Of a stretch of 27,654 nucleotides of DNA, positions 8,727 to 15,465 are shown piece after piece. Every line of letters starts with the position of its first letter. Position 1 is the first letter of the stretch. The notes beneath the pieces are model-generated. The model searched no databases. It was not told where the DNA came from and saw only the letters and a program-made list of their open reading frames with translations. The DNA is from a virus, in IMG/VR virus record IMGVR_UViG_3300037847_004266, positions 1-27,654 of that record; one strand, written 5' to 3'. The translations under genes and the position numbers were made by a program.

Positions 8727-9602
8727 ATGGCACGTAGAGGTCAAAATTATTTAAACAACAAAGATATGCTTAAGCAGATCCATATCTCAAAAGCCAACTA
8801 TTGTTGGTTTGAAGATAGAGATAAGCATCATCAATATGATGTAATCTTAAATGACACAAAAGAGATTCGTGGTTCTGTAGAACAAGCACGACAAAACCGG
8901 GCAGATAGAATGCAAAAAGAAGCCTGGGATTTGAATACAGATAAAAAGAAAAGACAATCAGATTTTGCAGTAGACCCTGATTCATTTGATAAAGGTGATT
9001 TAGTATTTCGTGTACTAACATATGACCACATTCCAGATGAGCCTGGTAGAAAACAAAATCCAAAATCAATAGCGGATCACAAAGTGAAACTAAACTTCCC
9101 ACCATTCAAACATTATGTACTTGAAGGCAGAAGTATTAAAGAAGTTGGTATTTCACATCATAATCAGAAAACAAAAGAATTCGATATACAATCAGGTAAG
9201 ATAACGGCGACACTTGCCAATATGTACATTAAATTAGTTGAGCGATATTCTCAAAGAAGTAACTGGAGAGGCTATACGTATATTGACGAAATGAGAGGTC
9301 AAGCACTTTTACAATTAACACAAATTGGTTTACAATTTAACGAGGCTAAAAGTGATAACCCATTCGCATATTATACTGCGGCCGTCAATAACTCATTTAC
9401 ACGTGTTCTCAATACTGAAAAGAAAAATCAAGGCATTAGAGATGACTTACTAGAAAAATCAGGTCAAATGCCAAGTTGGACAAGACAGTTAGAACACGAA
9501 ATGAAGTCTCAAGAACGTTGGCAGAAAGTAATCAAAACACGTATTACTGACGAAGACATTCCTACAGAAACTATCAAAGAGATATACGCCGATAATGACT
9601 AA
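8727..9602 (+). CDS. 55: Late-transcription sigma factor gp55 with large insertion
   Basis: A 291-residue homologue of T4 gp55 (185 residues), the sigma-family protein that directs polymerase to TATAAATA late promoters. The start of T4 gp55 is seen at residues 8-19 (YLNNKDMLKQI). The sigma region-2-like core is at 158-233, including SNWRGYTYIDEMRGQALLQL and NPFAYYTAAVNNSFTRVL, matching T4 'FSGYTQSWKQEMI' and 'NPHAYITQACFNAFVQRI'. The C-terminus ETIKEIYADND resembles the T4 clamp-binding tail ending LDFLYEAND. Between ~25 and ~150 is an extra ~100-residue segment with LVFRVLTYDHIPDEPGRK and KLNFPPFKHYVLEG, absent from T4. First gene of the rightward operon; its stop overlaps the gp47 start by 8 nt. 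Confidence 0.88.
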   Translation: MARRGQNYLNNKDMLKQIHISKANYCWFEDRDKHHQYDVILNDTKEIRGSVEQARQNRADRMQKEAWDLNTDKKKRQSDFAVDPDSFDKGDLVFRVLTYDHIPDEPGRKQNPKSIADHKVKLNFPPFKHYVLEGRSIKEVGISHHNQKTKEFDIQSGKITATLANMYIKLVERYSQRSNWRGYTYIDEMRGQALLQLTQIGLQFNEAKSDNPFAYYTAAVNNSFTRVLNTEKKNQGIRDDLLEKSGQMPSWTRQLEHEMKSQERWQKVIKTRITDEDIPTETIKEIYADND

Positions 9603-10611
9603 TCTTTTTAACAAAGCCGCTTGGTTTACGGACATTCACTATGGAATGCGTAATAACGCAAAGCAACACAATATTGATTGTGATGATTTCATTGATTGGT
9701 TTATAGAACAAGCCAAAGCAAAAGGTTGTGAAACTTGTGTCTTTGGTGGCGACTGGCATCATAATCGTGCTAGTTTGAATATTGCCACAATGAAATATTC
9801 TTTAGATGGATTGCGTAAACTAAACAACGCATTTGAAAAAGTTTATTTTATTTTAGGTAATCACGATTTATTTTATCGTGAAACCCGTGATGTAAACTCA
9901 GTAGAGTTTGCAAAAGAGTTACCCAACATAATATTGATTGACAGTGTACTTACCGAAGGTGATGTCACATTTGTTAGTTGGTTAGTTGGTGATGAATGGA
10001 AAAAAATTCCGAAGATAAAAAGTAAATATATGTTCGGACACTTTGAACTTCCCACATTCAAATTAAACGCAATGGTCGAAATGCCTGACCATGGTGGTTT
10101 AAAAAGTGAGATGTTTACGAACCAAGAGTTCGTTTTTTCAGGGCATTTTCATCACCGTCAAGTAAAGGGCAACGTAATCTATACAGGCAACGCATTTCCA
10201 CATAACTTCTCTGATTCGTGGGACGATGAAAGAGGTTGGATGTTCTTGGAGTGGGGAAAAGAACCGGAATTCTTTGCGTGGCCTGATGCTCCTAAGTACA
10301 AAACGATTACGTTGTCATCTTTACTAGAAAATCCAGAAAAGTATTTGTTGCCAAAAACAAATGCACGTGTCTCTTTAGATATTGATATATCTTATGAAGA
10401 GGCAAACTTCATTAAGGATACTTTTATTGAAACATACGATTTAAGAGATTTAACTTTACAACCTCAAAAGAATGCTGAACACGAAAACGATACAGGTGCA
10501 GAAATTCATTTTGAAACTATTGATGAAATTGTAATTTCACAATTAAACTCAATAGATGATAACGGAAGTTTCAATAAAAAGATTCTTGTAGAACTTTATC
10601 AGAACTTATAA
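9595..10611 (+). CDS. 47: Recombination nuclease subunit gp47 (Mre11-like)
   Basis: A 338-residue metallophosphoesterase, partner of gp46 in the T4 SbcCD/Mre11-Rad50-type complex that resects DNA ends for recombination-dependent replication. Five metal-binding motifs are visible: FTDIHYG (D13, H15), GGDWHHN (D53, N57), LGNHDLF (N89, H90, D91), GHFEL (H150) and SGHFHHR (H185, H187). The length matches T4 gp47 (339). The C-terminal ~90 residues would form the capping/gp46-binding part. The ATG overlaps the gp55 end, and the next gene begins 1 nt after its stop. Confidence 0.93.
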   Translation: MTNLFNKAAWFTDIHYGMRNNAKQHNIDCDDFIDWFIEQAKAKGCETCVFGGDWHHNRASLNIATMKYSLDGLRKLNNAFEKVYFILGNHDLFYRETRDVNSVEFAKELPNIILIDSVLTEGDVTFVSWLVGDEWKKIPKIKSKYMFGHFELPTFKLNAMVEMPDHGGLKSEMFTNQEFVFSGHFHHRQVKGNVIYTGNAFPHNFSDSWDDERGWMFLEWGKEPEFFAWPDAPKYKTITLSSLLENPEKYLLPKTNARVSLDIDISYEEANFIKDTFIETYDLRDLTLQPQKNAEHENDTGAEIHFETIDEIVISQLNSIDDNGSFNKKILVELYQNL

Positions 10612-10612
10612 A

Positions 10613-11209
10613 ATGAAAAAAATTCTAATTACAGGAAACAAACATTATGGGCTTTGCAAAAGCATTTGCACTCTTTTTGATAGTGTGGACGATATTAGTT
10701 ATACTACTGTCAGTAGGAGCAATGGTTGGAATTTAGATGTAGGAAGTGAACAACGAAGACTAGCCGAATATTTTATCGATGAAGATTTTGATATCTTTAT
10801 AAACAACTCAGCATTATGGAAGTTTCATCAAATAATGATTGCTGAACAAGTTTATTCTTTATGCGTAGAAAAGAAAAAGAAAGCACATATTATTAATATG
10901 GGTTCAACTGCCGATACAGGAGTCAAAGGAAGAACTTGGCGTTATCCAACAGAAAAGAAAGCACTAAGAGATTATAATAGAGATTTAACTTATATGGCAC
11001 AAGGTGGTTCTAACATAAAAGCAACTTGTATTTCGCCAGGAAGTTTAACAACACCAAGTGTTATGAAAAAACATCCTGATAGAAAACTAATTGATACTGA
11101 ATATGTTGCAGAACTAATTTTATGGTTGATTAATCAACCTGAATATGTTAATATAAATGAAATATCTGTAGACCCTATTCAAGCAGGTGACTACGCAAGA
11201 GAGAGGTAA
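10613..11209 (+). CDS. Short-chain dehydrogenase/reductase-like protein
   Basis: A 198-residue Rossmann protein between gp47 and gp46. It keeps the SDR catalytic set: Ser98 in INMGSTADTG, Tyr111 and Lys115 in YPTEK (YxxxK), the NNSA form of the NNAG structural motif (64-67), and SPG after strand 6 (141-143). The nucleotide loop is altered: ITGNKHYGLCKSI replaces TGxxxGIG, with Tyr at one glycine position. The C-terminal substrate region is short compared with typical SDRs (~250 residues). The substrate cannot be told. The gene is spaced 1 nt from gp47 and 5 nt from gp46, so it is co-translated with the recombination proteins, although no known recombination step needs such an enzyme. Confidence 0.75.
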   Translation: MKKILITGNKHYGLCKSICTLFDSVDDISYTTVSRSNGWNLDVGSEQRRLAEYFIDEDFDIFINNSALWKFHQIMIAEQVYSLCVEKKKKAHIINMGSTADTGVKGRTWRYPTEKKALRDYNRDLTYMAQGGSNIKATCISPGSLTTPSVMKKHPDRKLIDTEYVAELILWLINQPEYVNINEISVDPIQAGDYARER

Positions 11210-11214
11210 AATAC

Positions 11215-13011
11215 TTGTTAAAAATTAAGAACATTACAATACGAAACTTTATGAGTGTTGGTAATGTCACTCAAGCCGTATCGCTTGAAAATGACAATCT
11301 TACACTTGTACTAGGTAACAACGTAGACTTAGGTGGTGATGGTTCTCGTAACGGAACTGGTAAAACTACTTTAGTCAATGCTCTTTCTTATGGCATATAT
11401 GGTAATGCCCTTACAAATATTCGTAAAGATAATTTAATTAACAAAACAAATGGCAAGAATATGCTTGTCACAGTTGACTTTGAATACAACGGAAGTCAAT
11501 ACAGAATTGAACGTGGTCGTAGACCTAACGTGTTTCGTTTCTTACGTGATGGTATTGATTTAAACAATACAGACGTAGATGAGGCACAAGGTGAAATGAG
11601 ACAAACACAAGTTGAAGTTGATAGTGTTATTGGTATGACACATTCAATGTTCAAACACGTGGTTGCTTTAAACACTTATACAGAACCGTTCTTGTCAATG
11701 AGAGCGAATGACCAACGTGAACTAATCGAAGAACTATTAGGTATTACAGAATTGTCTCGTAAAGCAGAGGCACTTAAAGATGTAATCAAAGAAACAAAAG
11801 ACGAAATCAAAGAAGAAGAATACAGTTTAAAATCTAAAGAAGATGCAAACTCACGTATCTTAAAGAACATCAATGATATAGAACGCAGAAGTCGTATCTG
11901 GCAAGAGAAACACGATAATGAACTATCAGATTTAGAAAAAGGTCTAGATAGTTTATCACACGTTGATATCAAACAAGAAATTGCAAATCATCAATTATTA
12001 AAAGAATATACAGAAAAGAAATCTAAATTAGACGAAACTAATCGTTGGATTGATAGTATCAATAGTGATAATGAAAAGTTAAGTAAACTAATTGATAGAG
12101 TAGAACTTGATATTGAAAACTTAAAGAACCACAAATGTTTTGCTTGTGGACAAGAATTGCACGATGATAAGCAAGAAGAAATCTTAAGAGAAAAAGAAGA
12201 ACTATTAGGTGAAACTAGAACAAGTGTTTTAGAAAATGATACCAAATTAAAAGAATACGAAAAAATAATTTCCGAAGTGGGAGAACTAAGTTCTCCTCCT
12301 GAAGTGTTTTATGAAAACCTAAATGATGCTTATGAACATCAAAATTCAGTTAGTGTATTGAAAGAACAAATTGAAACTAAAAAGAGACAAGAAGATCCTT
12401 ACACAGAACAGATTGCAGAAATGCGTGAAAGTTCACTTGAAGAACTAGACTATTCTAAAATGAATGCTCTAAACTCTTATCGTGAACATCAGGACTTCTT
12501 AATGAAACTGTTAACAAACAAAGACAGTTTTATTCGTAAAAAGATTATTGACCAGAACTTATCTTATCTAAATCAACGTTTAGAATTTTACTTAGATAAG
12601 TTAGGATTGCCTCACGAAGTTAAATTTATGAGTGACTTAACTGTAGAAATTACAGAACTAGGTCGTGAACTAGACTTTGACAATCTATCAAGAGGTGAAC
12701 GTAATAGACTTATCTTAGGTCTAAGTTGGTCATTCAGAGATATATTTGAATCACTATACAGTACAGTTAACGTATTATTTGTAGATGAACTTATTGATAG
12801 TGGTATGGATACAAACGGTGTTGAATCATCACTTGCAGTATTAAAGAAAATGCAACGTGATAGAAGCCGTTCAATATTCTTAATATCACATAGAGATGAA
12901 CTATATGGTCGTGTGACTAATGTTCTTAATGTGATAAAAGAAAATGGATTTACTACATTCTCACAAGAAGATGAAGTATCTCCAGGTATAGAAACTGAAA
13001 CTGTAATTTAA
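11215..13011 (+). CDS. 46: Recombination nuclease subunit gp46 (Rad50-like ATPase)
   Basis: A 598-residue SMC/Rad50-type ATPase. Walker A is RNGTGKTT (45-52). Two coiled-coil arms (~185-300 and ~320-460) surround a zinc hook CFAC (C308, C311). The ABC signature LSRGERNRL is at 491-499, Walker B VLFVDEL at 520-526 with the D-loop after it, and the switch His in ISHRDEL at H559. Length is close to T4 gp46 (560). Together with gp47 it forms the end-resection complex. The start is a TTG at 11215, chosen because GAGAGG lies 8 nt upstream and the first residues (LKIKNITIRNFMS) already match the family's N-terminal strand. Confidence 0.95.
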   Translation: MLKIKNITIRNFMSVGNVTQAVSLENDNLTLVLGNNVDLGGDGSRNGTGKTTLVNALSYGIYGNALTNIRKDNLINKTNGKNMLVTVDFEYNGSQYRIERGRRPNVFRFLRDGIDLNNTDVDEAQGEMRQTQVEVDSVIGMTHSMFKHVVALNTYTEPFLSMRANDQRELIEELLGITELSRKAEALKDVIKETKDEIKEEEYSLKSKEDANSRILKNINDIERRSRIWQEKHDNELSDLEKGLDSLSHVDIKQEIANHQLLKEYTEKKSKLDETNRWIDSINSDNEKLSKLIDRVELDIENLKNHKCFACGQELHDDKQEEILREKEELLGETRTSVLENDTKLKEYEKIISEVGELSSPPEVFYENLNDAYEHQNSVSVLKEQIETKKRQEDPYTEQIAEMRESSLEELDYSKMNALNSYREHQDFLMKLLTNKDSFIRKKIIDQNLSYLNQRLEFYLDKLGLPHEVKFMSDLTVEITELGRELDFDNLSRGERNRLILGLSWSFRDIFESLYSTVNVLFVDELIDSGMDTNGVESSLAVLKKMQRDRSRSIFLISHRDELYGRVTNVLNVIKENGFTTFSQEDEVSPGIETETVI

Positions 13012-13025
13012 TTAATAGGTTTAAT

Positions 13026-13235
13026 ATGTCCGATGAAGTTAAAAGAGTCGCCCAAGAACAGGCGACCGAAGCCTATGGCTTATTCTTAAAATTCTTAAAA
13101 TTCTTTTCATATGCCTGTGTTGCAGGTTTGTTATTTGTAGCAAGTTGTAACTTTGGTGTAGATGGAACTGGAGGTAAACCAGATCCAAATCCAGAATTAT
13201 TTGAAGAATATAAAAGCAATATGGGGTTAGATTAA
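13026..13235 (+). CDS. Small membrane protein with lipobox-like site
   Basis: A 69-residue protein. Residues 1-20 are charged, 21-41 form one hydrophobic segment (FLKFLKFFSYACVAGLLFVA), and the C-terminal ~28 residues are Gly/Pro/Asp-rich and soluble. The end of the hydrophobic segment reads FVASC, which would fit a lipobox with Cys at about position 42, but the preceding N-terminus is long for a lipoprotein signal. A single-span membrane protein is the safe reading. It follows gp46 by 14 nt, and its stop overlaps the next ATG. Confidence 0.6.
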   Translation: MSDEVKRVAQEQATEAYGLFLKFLKFFSYACVAGLLFVASCNFGVDGTGGKPDPNPELFEEYKSNMGLD

Positions 13236-13645
13236 TGAAACTATTTCAAAAAGGTGACTTTACTAGTCACGCAGGTTTGCCATTAAAATGGAAACTAGAG
13301 TGTGATGCAATCACAGATGAAGAATGGGATTGTTTAGCAACAATGATTATGGAATATCAAAAAGAGCCTTTCTATGAAGCCGTTGGTATACCACGTGGTG
13401 GAGTAAAACTAGCAAATGCATTACAGAAATATGCTAGTGGAGATCCAACACATCAAACACTTGTTTGTGATGATGTATTCACAACAGGTACAAGTTTTAA
13501 AGAATTCATAGAAGAAAAATATCCAATGTGGCTAAAAGCAATGGGTTACAAATGGGTTGTTTTTGCACGTAGACCTTCTGATGTTTATCCTCACGGAGTT
13601 CGTGCTTTATTCACAATGCCTGAACCACCAGAAGAAAGGAAATAA
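13235..13645 (+). CDS. Phosphoribosyltransferase-like protein
   Basis: A 136-residue protein with a type I PRTase fold signature. LVCDDVFTTGTS (76-87) matches the PRPP-binding loop 'vvDDvitTGgS', with the two acidic residues and the TTG turn intact, and VGIPRGGVKLANAL (50-63) matches the strand-loop that precedes it. The flexible hood and catalytic loop are short, and the base specificity cannot be read. Either nucleotide salvage or a regulatory PRPP-binding role is possible. ATG overlaps the upstream stop (TAATG); the next gene begins 1 nt after its stop. Confidence 0.72.
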   Translation: MKLFQKGDFTSHAGLPLKWKLECDAITDEEWDCLATMIMEYQKEPFYEAVGIPRGGVKLANALQKYASGDPTHQTLVCDDVFTTGTSFKEFIEEKYPMWLKAMGYKWVVFARRPSDVYPHGVRALFTMPEPPEERK

Positions 13646-13646
13646 A

Positions 13647-13895
13647 ATGACAGACGAAGTATTTAAAGTCCACAGGGCACACAAAATTCAAGATTGGTTA
13701 GAGCAACAATGTACTGAAATGATTGAAACAAGAATTACAGAACACTTTGGTGTAGATTCTACAGATGCTTTAACCGAAGAACAAATCAAAGAAGTTATTA
13801 CAGAATGGGAAAATACTGATGATAGTTATATCAGTATGTCTTTGCGTAATTGTATCAGCACGTGGGAAAATGAAAACGATACGTTTTTAATTTAA
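13647..13895 (+). CDS. Small acidic protein, unknown function
   Basis: An 82-residue acidic protein, probably mostly helical, with Trp-Glu pairs near the C-terminus (ITEWENTDDSY, CISTWENENDT). No family recognised. The ATG at 13647 is preferred over an in-frame upstream ATG at 13557 because AGAAAGGA precedes it at good spacing and the longer form would overlap the PRTase gene by ~90 nt. Last gene of the gp55 operon before the promoter at 13914. Confidence 0.65.
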   Translation: MTDEVFKVHRAHKIQDWLEQQCTEMIETRITEHFGVDSTDALTEEQIKEVITEWENTDDSYISMSLRNCISTWENENDTFLI

Positions 13896-13913
13896 AAATA
13901 ATAAAAAAAGGTG

Positions 13914-13942
13914 TTGACAATGGCCTCTGTATTTGATATTAT
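13914..13942 (+). promoter_or_regulatory. Sigma70 promoter of small RNA
   Basis: TTGACA (13914-13919) and TATTAT (13937-13942) with a 17-nt spacer, in a gene-free gap. The start is predicted at 13948-13950, immediately before a long hairpin. Confidence 0.8.
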
Positions 13943-13948
13943 AGAACT

Positions 13949-14058
13949 ATTAAAGAAGTCGAGTGTCTCCTCTCAACCTCTCTCATCTAACTAGGCTTCT
14001 TTAGTATTCTCAACACAGAGAGCAATACGGCCCGGCACTTTGTGTCGGGTCTTTTTTT
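13949..14058 (+). ncRNA. Putative free-standing phage small RNA (~110 nt)
   Basis: A transcription unit with no open frame between a consensus sigma70 promoter and a strong intrinsic terminator. The 5' half is a stem of 10 pairs (13951-13960 with 13994-14003, one G-U), extendable by about three pairs. Its 33-nt loop is pyrimidine-rich and contains CUCCUC and CCUCUCUC, complementary to Shine-Dalgarno sequences such as GAGAGG or GGAG. A linker with GAGAG at 14018-14022 follows, then the terminator hairpin. The layout is that of a base-pairing regulator or a ribosome/SD decoy. No known RNA family was recognised. An attenuator/leader for the genes downstream is the main alternative. Confidence 0.65.
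14031..14058 (+). terminator. Intrinsic terminator of small RNA
   Basis: Stem CCCGGCAC (14031-14038) with GTGTCGGG (14042-14049), eight pairs with one G-U, UUU loop, followed by UCUUUUUUU. One of the strongest terminators in the window. Confidence 0.9.
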
Positions 14059-14076
14059 ATAAAAGGCTTAGACTAA

Positions 14077-14253
14077 ATGGACGATAGACAAAAACAAAAA
14101 CTAAAAGAAAAAGAAGAATTAGAAAAACAGATTCAAAAATTTCTTAAAGATGGTGGCAAAGTCACTGTTTGTCCCGAAGGTGCAATCACAGAAGAAGGAC
14201 AACTAAACTATAAGTTCAGAAGAGGTAAAAAGAAGCCTAAAGATAAGCAGTAG
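14077..14253 (+). CDS. Very small Lys/Glu-rich protein (58 aa)
   Basis: A 58-residue frame starting MDDRQKQKLKEKEELEKQ and ending GKKKPKDKQ. It begins 19 nt after the small-RNA terminator with AAAGG about 11 nt before the ATG. An N-terminal charged helix (residues 3-24) is followed by GGKVTVCPEGAI and a basic tail, suggesting a small nucleic-acid- or ribosome-binding protein, but no family was recognised. Codon use is like the neighbours. Confidence 0.55.
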   Translation: MDDRQKQKLKEKEELEKQIQKFLKDGGKVTVCPEGAITEEGQLNYKFRRGKKKPKDKQ

Positions 14254-14256
14254 TTT

Positions 14257-14264
14257 AATAAATA
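14257..14264 (+). promoter_or_regulatory. Possible late promoter
   Basis: AATAAATA followed by C, one base off the (G/T)ATAAATAC pattern of the other late promoters here. RNA would start near 14270, 18 nt before the next ATG. A weaker CATAAATA lies at 14275-14282. Confidence 0.45.
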
Positions 14265-14287
14265 CGTTACAATCCATAAATATTTGT

Positions 14288-14512
14288 ATGAAAGTGTTTA
14301 TGGTTATAGTTTTTATTTTGGCAAATGGTCAAGAAGTAATGCTTAACGGCTGGAGCCCTTCTGCGTATGAGAGTATGAAAGTTTGTCAGCAAAAGAAGGC
14401 GGCCGCGGCTGAGTACATAGAATATCTTTTTGATTATGCTTTACTGCCAGAATATTATGCAGGTTATAAAATAACTTGTACAACTGAGGAAGAGTATAAA
14501 GGTGAGAGATAA
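14288..14512 (+). CDS. Small exported two-cysteine protein A
   Basis: A 74-residue protein with a hydrophobic N-terminus (KVFMVIVFILANG) that could be a signal peptide or anchor. A polar helical body follows with two Cys (about 33 and 64) that could form a disulphide in the periplasm. No clear Shine-Dalgarno precedes it. Its stop overlaps the ATG of a similar gene (TAATG), and the pair share hydrophobic start, spacing and two-Cys layout. Function unknown. Confidence 0.6.
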   Translation: MKVFMVIVFILANGQEVMLNGWSPSAYESMKVCQQKKAAAAEYIEYLFDYALLPEYYAGYKITCTTEEEYKGER

Positions 14513-14700
14513 TGTGGGCATTAATACTAGTGGTCTTTCTACCCAATGAAGAAATAAAGACCGAACTCCTAACAACTTACAATCATAAACCTTCGTGTGA
14601 ACTTGCAGTTAAAGGTAGAACTTTAATTGAAGAAATCAAAAATGGATCTTATGTTTGTGTAAAAGTTCCAGAAGGAGATAAAGATGAAAAAGATATTTAA
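14512..14700 (+). CDS. Small exported two-cysteine protein B
   Basis: A 62-residue protein, apparently a shorter relative of the gene before it: hydrophobic N-terminus (WALILVVFLP), first Cys near residue 29, second in GSYVCVKVPEG near residue 49, acidic tail. ATG overlaps the upstream stop and its own last 17 nt overlap the next gene. Export to the periplasm is inferred from the N-terminus only. Confidence 0.58.
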   Translation: MWALILVVFLPNEEIKTELLTTYNHKPSCELAVKGRTLIEEIKNGSYVCVKVPEGDKDEKDI

Positions 14701-14821
14701 ATGGCACAGAGACCAAACTGAATACTGGCAAAAGAAATTTAATGTAGATGCTTATGGTCTTGCCTGGATAGCCTGGTTTAAAGGTCTTGTTATGGGACTA
14801 TTGATTGCTTGGTTTATTTAA
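14684..14821 (+). CDS. 45-aa single-span membrane protein
   Basis: A 45-residue frame with a very good ribosome site (AAGGAG 7 nt before ATG). The basic/aromatic N-terminus (KKIFKWHRDQTEYW) precedes a C-terminal hydrophobic helix rich in Trp and Gly (LAWIAWFKGLVMGLLIAWFI). It overlaps the end of the previous gene in another frame, and its stop overlaps the end of the convergent nuclease gene by 8 nt. Possibly a lysis-control or membrane-modifying peptide; the function is unknown. Confidence 0.62.
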   Translation: MKKIFKWHRDQTEYWQKKFNVDAYGLAWIAWFKGLVMGLLIAWFI

Positions 14822-15344
14822 TACCATCAATACAGTGATATTCAAATCGTTCAGAATTATATTTCCAAAACTCATCAGTACTTGTAACTATCCAAGTTCC
14901 GTACTTTTCAGAATTATATTTTACGTGAACAGGACATCTCCAACCTTTATTAAGTAGATGTTCTTGAAATCCTACGTAAGTTCCTTTACGATTGAATTTC
15001 ATAAAAAGAATATTCACATCGCCTTCTTCTGCGATTTCCATAGTTTGATTTATCCAACCTTCTAAAAGCGGAATTTTCTTATCATACAGAAAATGGTGAA
15101 AAGGGAAATCAGCATAACTCTTGCATTCACAGTTAAAGTATTTCCAGTTATCAGGAGGTATAATATCTCCTTTAAAACCTCTTACTTGTCCTTCGCTTAA
15201 GTTAGTTGCTCTATGGAAATTACTTCCACCTATATATGCACCAGAATTCGGAACACGTACAAAACTACCATTATACTTTTCACTTAAGAACTTTGCTAAT
15301 TCTCTTTCGTAACTACTACCTTTTGCTTTACTTTTACTTGGCAT
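14814..15344 (-). CDS. PD-(D/E)XK nuclease, Holliday-junction-resolvase-like
   Basis: A 176-residue protein. KGSSYERELAKFLSEKY gives the conserved N-terminal Glu helix of archaeal-type resolvases and related nucleases, VRVPNSGAY the following strand, FKGDII the Asp (about residue 60) and FNCECKSY the E-x-K core (about E73, K75). Together these form the G-D-x(n)-E-x-K metal site. A resolvase or branched-DNA trimming role, taking the place of T4 gp49, is inferred; a general DNase is equally compatible. It has its own consensus sigma70 promoter and a folded leader, no obvious Shine-Dalgarno, and converges on the small-gene operon. Confidence 0.7.
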   Translation of the reverse strand: MPSKSKAKGSSYERELAKFLSEKYNGSFVRVPNSGAYIGGSNFHRATNLSEGQVRGFKGDIIPPDNWKYFNCECKSYADFPFHHFLYDKKIPLLEGWINQTMEIAEEGDVNILFMKFNRKGTYVGFQEHLLNKGWRCPVHVKYNSEKYGTWIVTSTDEFWKYNSERFEYHCIDGIK

Positions 15345-15365
15345 ACCATATCTTTCATTGTAAAA

Positions 15366-15429
15366 GGTCTAAAGACCTAATCCCTCTTAATTCTCAATCG
15401 CTATCGCTCTTTCGAATTAATCGGTCTTT
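15366..15429 (-). promoter_or_regulatory. Structured 5' leader of nuclease gene
   Basis: On the transcribed minus strand the leader folds as two stacked stems: 15423-15429 with 15371-15377 (GACC/GGTC core) and 15414-15420 with 15387-15393 (7 pairs), enclosing a 20-nt loop and a 9-nt one-sided bulge. A second GACC at 15366-15369 can compete for the same GGTC, giving two exclusive folds a few nucleotides before the start codon. This suggests translational or attenuation control. Confidence 0.5.
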
Positions 15430-15431
15430 AT

Positions 15432-15460
15432 ATTATATATTATAAATTTATTAATGTCAA
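15432..15460 (-). promoter_or_regulatory. Sigma70 promoter of nuclease gene
   Basis: Minus-strand TTGACA (15455-15460) and TATAAT (15432-15437), both perfect, 17-nt spacer. RNA start predicted near 15425, at the base of the folded leader. Confidence 0.82.
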
Positions 15461-15465
15461 TACTT

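Noticed and set aside
14275-14282. CATAAATA as main promoter of the small-gene cluster
   Set aside because: Its RNA would start at the ATG itself; 14257-14264 fits better.
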